Positions 56,871 to 64,000 of a DNA stretch of 64,000 bases are shown here, one piece after another. Within the stretch, counting starts at the first letter, position 1. Each line of letters starts with the position of its first letter. Below the pieces are notes generated by a model. That model was not told where the DNA came from. It made no database searches and was given only the letters and a program-made list of their open reading frames with translations. The position numbers and the translations under genes were made by a program. The stretch comes from Puccinia triticina (Eukaryota > Basidiomycota > Pucciniomycetes > Pucciniales > Pucciniaceae). The stretch lies in contig NC_070560.1 of assembly GCF_026914185.1 (NCBI RefSeq), forward strand, positions 6,253,501-6,317,500. The letters run 5' to 3'.

Positions 56871-59300
56871 TCAACTCTTTCTGGATCACCCTTCTCTTTG
56901 GTGCATTGCCTGGGGACAGACAATAAGTTGGGGGAGGATGTGGTGCTCCATTCCAAACCATAAGTAGTATTTTATTGCTTTTCTTTACATATATTCATCA
57001 TTAAATTGCCCATCTTCTTATAGCCCTTCACAAATACCTCATTATTATTGCATATTCAGATTCTACGCCAAATTTCACCTATAGTTACTCATACATAGTA
57101 CCCCTTTATCTTTAATGGTTCAATAGTTATAAAGGATATAAGATTTACAGAAAACCTACATTCTTCATTGGTTACAACACTCATTTCATTAGTAACTGAC
57201 TTAAATCATTACAGTACTTTCCTCTTACATTTACTTTCTCACATATTAAACCCTTTACAGACATTACTCATTATGTACTATCCCTATTTGCACACATTGC
57301 ATCATTGGATCTGTGCTCACCTCTTTTAGTAGTGCTCATCATTACAAGCTGTTACTATGTTCACATCACCTTCCCCATTTGTACAGTCTTTCTTCCCATA
57401 GCCAGAATTCCCATGTCTGTGCTCATCCTTGTACCCCCCTGTGGTTTCTTTCACTTATAAACTCCCCTCAGCTGCTGTACTTCCCCCTGATGCTGGTTTG
57501 TTTTGGATTATCCCCCCCCCCATAGTATAACTCTCATCACTTGCACACTTTGCTCTTACCCTTCTCCTCAGATTGTACTCTTTACTAGACTATCATCACT
57601 TGCATATCTTTGCTATCACCTCCCATCTTGAACTCAGAATTGAACCCCATTACATACTTTGCTCTCAACCTCTCATCCTTTGCACATTTTGCTCACAACC
57701 CTCATTTCCACTCACCTCATCCTCAAGCTTGTGGTATTCCAACTAGACATTGATTGATATACATAAACTCCTTATTCTAGACCTCACTAAGGATTAGTAG
57801 AACTCAAGCCACACCCTTTTCTTTCTTCTTTTTCTTAGTGTAACTCTCACCAACTCCAGCATTAGATAGGAGGGCAGCCTCAACAGCACCCTTAGCTTCA
57901 ACCTACATTATTACTAGTGTAGTTGTCTATTTCCCCTCCAAGCTCTTTTCTGTTTGTTCAGTTGTTCCACATCGGCCATCTTTGCACTTTGGAACCTATA
58001 CGTTCCAGTGCCATCATCTGTAACGGACACAACCAACAGTCAAGTCCAACCTTCCTCAAAAAGGAAACCCATCAACCAGGATTTGTCTGCCTTCCATCAG
58101 TATACGGCTGGCACAATCAACACATCACCTAACGCACCAGCAGCCAAGTTGGATCTCTACCTTGAGGAACAAAACCTCATCCTCTCCAACAATGCCAATT
58201 CTGAGTTTGATCTCCTTGGCTGGCGGAAATTGAACGCTGCACAATTCCCATCACTCTTGGAGATTGCCAGAGCGGTACTCATGGTCCCAGCAACATCAGT
58301 AGTGTCCAAGTCGGCTTTCTCTACTGATGGATTTGTACTTGACAACTATCAAATGCACCTCAATGAAGACTCAGTTGAGGTCTTGATATGTACTCAAGAC
58401 TGGATCAAGGCGGCCTTGTAGTTAGATATTTGTCAATTTCTATGAATTTTCTATTGTTTTGTCATTGCCCCTCCCTGGTTATAAAGTAGAAACATATCAA
58501 ACAGGAATGAAAGGCAGTACAACTTGTCAAAAGCTTTTCTTTTTCTTGCTTTTTTTGGGGCTGGGGCCCGCCGGCGGCCTGTGGGCAGCCCATGGGCCGC
58601 CCAAGTCATAAAGAGGTTTGGGTTGGGTTGGGGTTTGAGAGGAACTGGCCCAGCCCAGCCTGTCTGTTAATCAACAAACTAAAGGTTGTATTTCTAATAA
58701 GCTCTTCTGAAGAAATACACGCGATAAAATAAAGAAAAGAAGAAAAGTAAATATACCTAAAGGCAAGAATAACAATGATGATGGACACATGAGAGAATAG
58801 AATACACCGGACACAAAGGGACACAGGACACGACAACAAACTAAGAAGAAAGTAATGTTAATATTGATGACCACGAGGAGAATGTGAATAACAGGGATCA
58901 GTCAGAACCTACAAGTCAAATGAGATAGGTTGATGATTGAGGTCAAAGTCGGCGAGTCAATGAAAGAAGGGATATGACACAACGGTCAGGTTAAAGTCGG
59001 CGGTTTGTTGGAGGAAGGGATGAGACGCAACAAGGGCAAAGATAAAATAGGAGTGATTAGAATCACAATGAGATGGAATTGACCAATGATGATGTCAAGG
59101 TGGAGGAACAACTTTGAAGATAGGTAAAGCTAGATGGCAGATGATGAAAGCTGCAGGTTCCCCAAGAGAAGGAAGTGTAGTCAAGGAAGGAAGGAGTTCA
59201 TATATCAAAGTTAGGACGGTCTGAGCGGAGTTCTTGCAGGGAGAGTTTTGGAGGACCAAGAGCCGAATGACGTCAGTTGAGACTGGGGCCGCTAGAAGAT

Positions 59301-62300
59301 CTAGAGGGATGTCACATGAATATCAACACCCCCCCTTCCCTCTAGTCGCAAAAGGCCTAGGGATTGAAGAGATTTAACAAGCGCTGGCCAAGCCACTGAC
59401 TTTGTGAGGAAGTCGGCTAGCATTTTGTTGGTGGGAGTGTACTTCAGGAGAATCTTCAAATCTTTGATGACCTCGCGTATGAAGTGAAGTTGGATCTCCA
59501 CATGCTTCATCCGCTTGGCATTGGTGTTCGCTTTGAAATTAGCGACCGCAATACATCCTTGGTTATCTTCATGAACAACGGTGGGAGCATCAGACAAAGC
59601 AATATGAACTTCATTCAAAAATTGACAGAGCCACAAAATTTCAAAGGAAAAGTCTGTGAGCGCACGATATTCAGCTTTGCAAGACGACAGCAAGACAACT
59701 GGTTGTTTCTTGGTTTGCCAAGAAATCAAATGATTGTTCATTTGAGAAAGGTAACCGGTGACCTAGCGTCGAGTTGCCGGACAGTTCCCCCAATCAGCAT
59801 CCGTATAACCAGCTAAGACCGACAGCAGACCCCTATTATACACCAGTGCATTATTGGCTGTCCCAGACAGGTACCGCAAGACATGAATGAATGCTTCCCA
59901 ATGTTGAATCCCTGGAGCTTTGAGAAATTGAGACAGCGATGAAACCGCATACGAGATGTCAGGACAAGTTGCAGTCAAGAGGTAACTCAATGCTCCCACT
60001 GCGCTCCTGTAGTTGAAACCAAGAGATTTAAAACGATCCTGATCACTGATTGAGGCTTTATCCAGATGAAGGTTGGGAGTGAGAGGAGTCAACACGGAGC
60101 GACAGTTGGTCATGCCGTACAAATCCAATACAGAGTTCACATAATGAATTTGCGAGAGAACAATCGCTCTGTCTTCATGTAAGATCTTGATACCCAGCAT
60201 CAAGTCAGCGTGACCCATGTCCTTCATGTCGAATTCAGCATTAATTTGATCCTTGAAGGGTTGAACATTCTTGCTGAACACGGCGAGATCGTCGACGTGA
60301 ACAAAAACCCACACCGGAATGTCGCCCAAGCAATAGAACACACAGGGATCAGACACAGCGATGTTGAAACCAACCAAAACTAGCCATTTTGAGAGTCGAT
60401 TATACCAGGCGAGAGGCGCCTGCTTGAGACCATAGATGGCTTTATTGAGCTTGATACAAGATTTCTTCTTGTCCAAATTAACACCTTGCAGAATGGACAG
60501 AAAAACCTCCTCATCCAAGTCCGCATTCAGGAAGGCAGTCTTGACGTCTAGTTGATGAAATTCAAGGTTATTTGCGGCAGTGTGCAAGATAAGAGTGCAA
60601 AGAGAATTGAGGCGTCCAGTCGGGGCAAAAGTCTTTGAAAAATCAATTCCGTAGACCTGAGGTAACCTTGAGCGCATAACCTGGCCTTGAACACAACATT
60701 GGACCCATCTTTCTGTTTTCTAAAGACCCAAGTGGTACCGACAGTCTTGATGGTAGGTAATAAATCAAACACATCCCATACTTTCAAGGTTTTCATGGCA
60801 GAAAGCTCTTTGTCAATTGCTGCAACCCACCCGGCTGACTCCGCTCCCTTAATGGCTTGATGGTAGTGATTCGGAATATCATCCCGTAGCCACAAAAGCA
60901 CGAGGGCGACGATCTCGTTTATATGGAAGGATATGATTGGTGGAAATGTCACTGTTGATCAACGTTGGATGGCGAGGCCCAACCACAGAGATTTGAGTAG
61001 GAGGAGGAAGATCTGGAGGAGGGAGAGCTGGAGGCCCGTCATTGAAAGCAGGCTTGTTAGACGAGTCCGAAGAGGTGTCCGAATCAGCTTCAAAAGAGTC
61101 ATGAGCCCATTCCCCATCTCTCAACTCCTCACTCATGGCAAAAGGTACTGAGTCATTTGAGATCTTCGGAAAAACATGCTCATCGAATCTGACATGTCGA
61201 GTTTTAACAAGCTTTTTATCTTGGAGGCGCAAGATCCGGTAGAGAGACGCCTTGTTTTCAAAACCAATTAGGATGCCAACTTCCCCAGTCTTCCCAAGCT
61301 TCCAATCTCGATGGTGCTTTGGAACAGCAATGAATGCTTTGCAACCAAATGGCCTAAGGCAATGACAAGGTGCAGAAGTTTTAGTCCACATCTCATAAGG
61401 GGATGATGGGCGAGAAGGAGACGCTAACATGTTTGAAATGAAGGTTGCCGCGTTGACAGCTTCAGCAGTAAGTTTTTGGAAGACTGCTTGTAAGAAGCAG
61501 ACACCTTGCTTTATCAAGGATTGTTCGATTGGCTCGTTCAGCGAATCCATTTAGTTGAGGAGTTTCAGCCGGTGAGAAGGTTTGAAGAATGCCTTTCTTA
61601 GCAACAAAACTATCAAATTTTCCATTGACAAATTCGCCACCCTGATCTGAAACAATTTCCTTCACTTTGTGATCTTGAAGGTTCTCAACAAGATTAACAA
61701 AACGTTTGAACTCTTCAAATGCTTCGGATTTCGCCTTAAGAAATCGAACAAATTTGAACGATGAGTATTGATCCACAATGGTCAAGAAGTAATTGAAACC
61801 AGAAAGAGAGGAGGGAGTAATTGGTCCGACGAGATCCATGTGAAGTTGTTGGAGAGGAAATTGAACAGGCAAGAAATGACTTGGAAAAGAAACAAGAGTC
61901 ATTTTTGAGCAGTTACATACCTCGCACATAGAATAAACTTTTGAGGTAGGGAGCCCCATTGACTTCATCACTTCGTCCCCAGGATGTCCAAGCCAAAGAT
62001 GCCACAGGTCATGGTCCGAAGCTTTGACATTAACAAGAGCTTTTGGGCATTTGACATATTGAGCGTGAAGGAGATTATCGATAATTTCTCCAGAAAAAAT
62101 TGAGCCCGTGGAATCAGAGATGTCAAAGAACTGTGAATTCTTCACAATGTTGACGGATGAGTTGATTAATCGAACCAAAGAGATCAGTTGTTGTGATATT
62201 GTCGGTACGAGAAGACAATTAACTAATTTAATGACACGTCCATTAGTGAAGATTTCAGCAATGCTGTGACCAGTTGCAACAAGAGGTGAATCAGGGTTGC

Positions 62301-63240
62301 CAGTTTTGATTAGGACCTTCTCTTGAGTGTATGAAGAGAATAGGCTGCAATCTCAAAGCATGTGATGAGAGGCTGCCGAGTCAATTACAATGTCCTCCGT
62401 CGGTTGCCCAGAAATGTAGGAGACAAAAACGGAAGCACAAGCAAAACTAGCACTGGCATTCTTAGGTATTGACGATGGAGCGGGTCGGAGGTGTGGATAC
62501 TTCTCATAGCATTTAGAGTCAACATGAGTCGTAAATTCAGGATTGTGTACTTGATTTGCGCAGTAATGGATGATCTTGAATGGGAACTTGCTTTGCGAAT
62601 TTGAGGAAGTTACTAGAGCAGTGCCTTCTTCCTTCTCGACTTTGGTATTCTTATGAGTCAACCACGTCTAAAGTGAATTGAGAACAAGATAAGGATCAGA
62701 AGTACAGTCTTCAGAGAGTGCACAGTTGTCAATGATCTTGTCGAGTTTGTTGTCATGCATGAGTTTGCCAAGAACCAAGTAAGAAATGATGTCCTTGGGC
62801 AACGTGATGCCAACAGCGTCAATGTCAAGAAGATGAGCTTGAGTCCGATCAATGTAGTCTTGAAGATTTCCCATATAGATTTCAGCGGACCAATTCATGA
62901 AGACACGACCACAATTGATAACGGAATGTGAAGCGTATTGCAAACTGATCTTCTTCCATAACAAGATAGGATTGGAGTTAGTCACTGAGTTCACAACTTT
63001 TTTGTAGCATTGAGCATTGATTCTGGAAGTGATGATCGATATTGCTTTGTGTCCGAGTTTGATATAGACCAACTTTTCAGCTTCCGTAGCGGTGATGGCG
63101 ATTGGAATGGTGCAACAGTCCCAGAGATCCTTTCCACAAAGATATATGAACATACGCGATTGCCAATTGGTGTAATTAGATCCATCCAAGATGGGAACGC
63201 CATTGGATGCCGCCGTGTCATTCTTGTCGGTGCCAGACAT
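59301..63240 (-). pseudogene. Copia-2 gag-pol, decayed by frameshifts and stops
   Basis: From ATG 63240 the reading passes through gag, the protease region (IDSAASHHML), GAG-pre-integrase (DHDLWHLWLGHPG), integrase (HMDLVGPI, IVDQYSSFKF, SDQGGEF, TPQLNGFAERANRTI), reverse transcriptase (LDVKTAFLNADLDEE, VHVDDLAVFSKN) and RNase H (YTDADWGNCP, LLSSCKAEYRALT), ending near 59301. Damage: a TAG at 62670-62668, a TGA at 62355-62353, a two-base loss near 61470 (between SLPKTY and AEAVNAATF), single-base shifts near 60880 and 60665, and a TAG at 59765-59763. Domain order proves Copia (integrase before RT). Confidence 0.88.
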
Positions 63241-63411
63241 TATCCTTGCCTTTGATTTGATGAGTTTGATGAGTTTGAGTCAAGGTATGTTGAGCCAAAC
63301 GAGACTGTAAATCTGTTAATCAACAAACTAAAGGTTGTATTTCTAATAAGCTCTTCTGAAGAAATACACGCGATAAAATAAAGAAAAGAAGAAAAGTAAA
63401 TATACCTAAAG

Positions 63412-63764
63412 CAACAGTGGGTCAGCTACGCTAACATAGCTGTTAGCGTAGCGTAGCGCAGCGCAAATGCGCTATTTTTTAGCGTAGCAAGAGCGCGCGC
63501 TATGCTGCGCTAAAGCGTTTTTTGCAGCAAAAAAGTGCCTTTTTTCCGCTAAAAGCGCTTTAGCGCAATGTAGCGTAGCGTAGCGGCTGTAGCGCAGCGC
63601 TAACGCTAAACAAAAATTGGTATGCTGTTAGCGCCGCTGAAAATTAGTGAAGTGTAGCGGCGCTAACAGCGCGCTAACGCTATTCAAAAAAGGTTGGCGC
63701 TTTTTGGCGCTACGCTAAACTTTAGGGCTAAAATAGCGTAGTTTAGCGTAGCGGCCCACTGTGG
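63412..63764. mobile_element. non-autonomous element A2 inserted in the Copia-2 LTR, 7-bp target duplication
   Basis: Left end CAACAGTGGGTC, right end GGCCCACTGTGG; both run inward into GCTACGCTA. The exact duplication CCTAAAG flanks it (63405-63411 and 63765-63771). The other LTR of the same retrotransposon has the uninterrupted sequence ATACCTAAAGGCAAG (near 58755), so the insertion boundaries are directly visible. The 353-bp interior repeats GTTAGCG / CGCTAAC-type words like element A1 (24662) and is non-coding. Confidence 0.92.
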
Positions 63765-64000
63765 CCTAAAGGCAAGAATAACAATGATGATGGAAACGCG
63801 AGAGAATAGAAGGCACCGGACACAACAACAAACTAAAAAGAAATTAATGTTAATATTGATGACCGCAAGGAGAATGTGAATAACAGGGATCAGTCAGAAC
63901 CTACGAGTCAAATGAGATAGGTTGATGATTGAGGTCAAAGTCGGCGAGTCAATCAAAGAAGGGATATGACACAACGGTCAGGTTAAAGTCGGCGGTTTGT

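Larger units (their letters stand above)
52359..57971 (+). mobile_element. LARD-like LTR retrotransposon, 4-bp duplication, inserted in hAT-2
   Basis: LTRs 52359-53389 and 56939-57971 (1,031 and 1,033 bp) start TGTGGTGCTCC and end TTCCACA and are nearly identical. A TGG-starting primer-site-like word (TGGTGTCCCAAC, 53392) follows the left LTR and a polypurine run GTTGGGGGAGGA precedes the right one. The target duplication is TCGG (52355-52358 and 57972-57975). Removing the element and one TCGG rejoins the hAT frame exactly (GKVR then SAIFALWN). No integrase or reverse transcriptase is present, so it depends on a partner element. A solo LTR of the family lies at 27168-28101. Confidence 0.92.
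43988..58421 (+). pseudogene. hAT-2 transposase, BED finger to hATC, split by three insertions
   Basis: Starts at ATG 43988. The BED finger begins SEFWVHFSKI, continues across a 90-nt intron (44168-44257) to GKENAKC, and after removal of the insert 44284-44763 (and one CCAAGTG) reads KCNHC...GTNHLH-stop-H, restoring C-x2-C and H-x4-H spacing. It then continues MIIQH-stop-YPFAMAKHKGFIEFL across the Copia insertion. From 51188 the core has TNLWTASDLSGYMVVTAHYI and FCCLVHVINLVVK, a 51-nt intron (52008-52058) and ILDPRYKM. It resumes at 57976 after the LARD element and ends with the hATC dimerisation domain (FPSLLEIARAVLMVPATSVVS) at 58421. In-frame stops are TGA 44829, TAA 44988, TGA 51494, TGA 51725 and TGA 52280. 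No frameshift was seen outside the inserts. Confidence 0.85.
43695..64000 (+). mobile_element. hAT element (hAT-2), host of a nested insertion stack, right end outside window
   Basis: The probable left end is TAGGGATGATAATTGG at 43695, fitting the hAT start consensus. CCCAAGCCC / GGGCTTGGGC-rich subterminal repeats follow at 43720-43860, and similar GGGCCGCCCAAG repeats lie after the gene at 58560-58660. The body is interrupted by inserts at 44284-44763, 45009-51188, 52359-57971 and from 58665 onward. The right terminal repeat must lie beyond the last insert, outside the window. Confidence 0.65.
58665..64000 (-). mobile_element. Copia-type LTR retrotransposon (Copia-2), minus strand, 5' LTR runs off the window
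   Basis: One LTR is 58665-59328 (in plus orientation TGTTAATCAACA...TATCAACA). The other starts at 63314 and continues past the right edge. On the minus strand a polypurine tract (GAGGGAAGGGGGGG) lies immediately before the 58665-59328 LTR. The two LTRs differ by several substitutions and an ~18-bp deletion, so this copy is older than Copia-1. It is inserted in the 3' flank of hAT-2, and its 63314 LTR carries the miniature element at 63412-63764. The target duplication cannot be checked because one flank is outside the window. Confidence 0.88.

Overview
The window looks like a TE-rich segment of a basidiomycete nuclear genome, most probably a rust fungus (Pucciniales, Puccinia-like). This is inferred from short introns of about 45-105 nt, a fungal REV3 and GID4, secreted proteins with no family I recognise, and a very dense mixture of hAT, Copia, LARD-type and miniature elements. 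No species can be named from the sequence alone.

Layout. At the left edge is the 3' end of a SAM-domain gene (+). It is followed by an apparently intact three-exon Tc1/IS630-like transposase (-, 780-1909) and a five-exon gene for a 1,275-residue protein with a signal-peptide-like start (+, 3198-7404). A dead hAT transposase (-, 8153-10419) and an orphan gene fragment (+, 10856-11580) come next. The best conserved host block follows: the catalytic subunit of DNA polymerase zeta (REV3, -, 12575-19860, 20 resolved exons), an intron-containing tRNA-Thr(UGU) (20012-20097) with a Pol III terminator, and a GID4/Vid24-like substrate receptor (+, 20515-21743). Between 21.8 and 34.9 kb there are no host genes, only repeats, many with readable terminal inverted repeats and target-site duplications. 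A second small gene island (35.0-38.7 kb) carries a secreted 570-residue protein (-) and a secreted RING-finger protein (+).

From 43.7 kb to the right edge lies a nested transposon stack. A hAT element is interrupted, in order, by a repeat inside its BED finger, by a Copia element (itself carrying a solo-LTR-like insert), by a LARD-like LTR element, and by a second Copia element whose LTR carries a miniature element. Removing the inserts and one copy of each target duplication rejoins the hAT reading frame at two junctions.

The most interesting signal is a group of non-autonomous elements with CAAC...GTTG ends and 7-bp target-site duplications (24662-25128, 31104-31948, 32015-33302, 63412-63764). 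Their interiors are iterated self-complementary motifs. Paralogous empty sites for three of the four insertions are present in this same window. A second pattern is that in-frame stops inside the transposon genes are nearly all explainable as C-to-T changes, mostly CGA to TGA.
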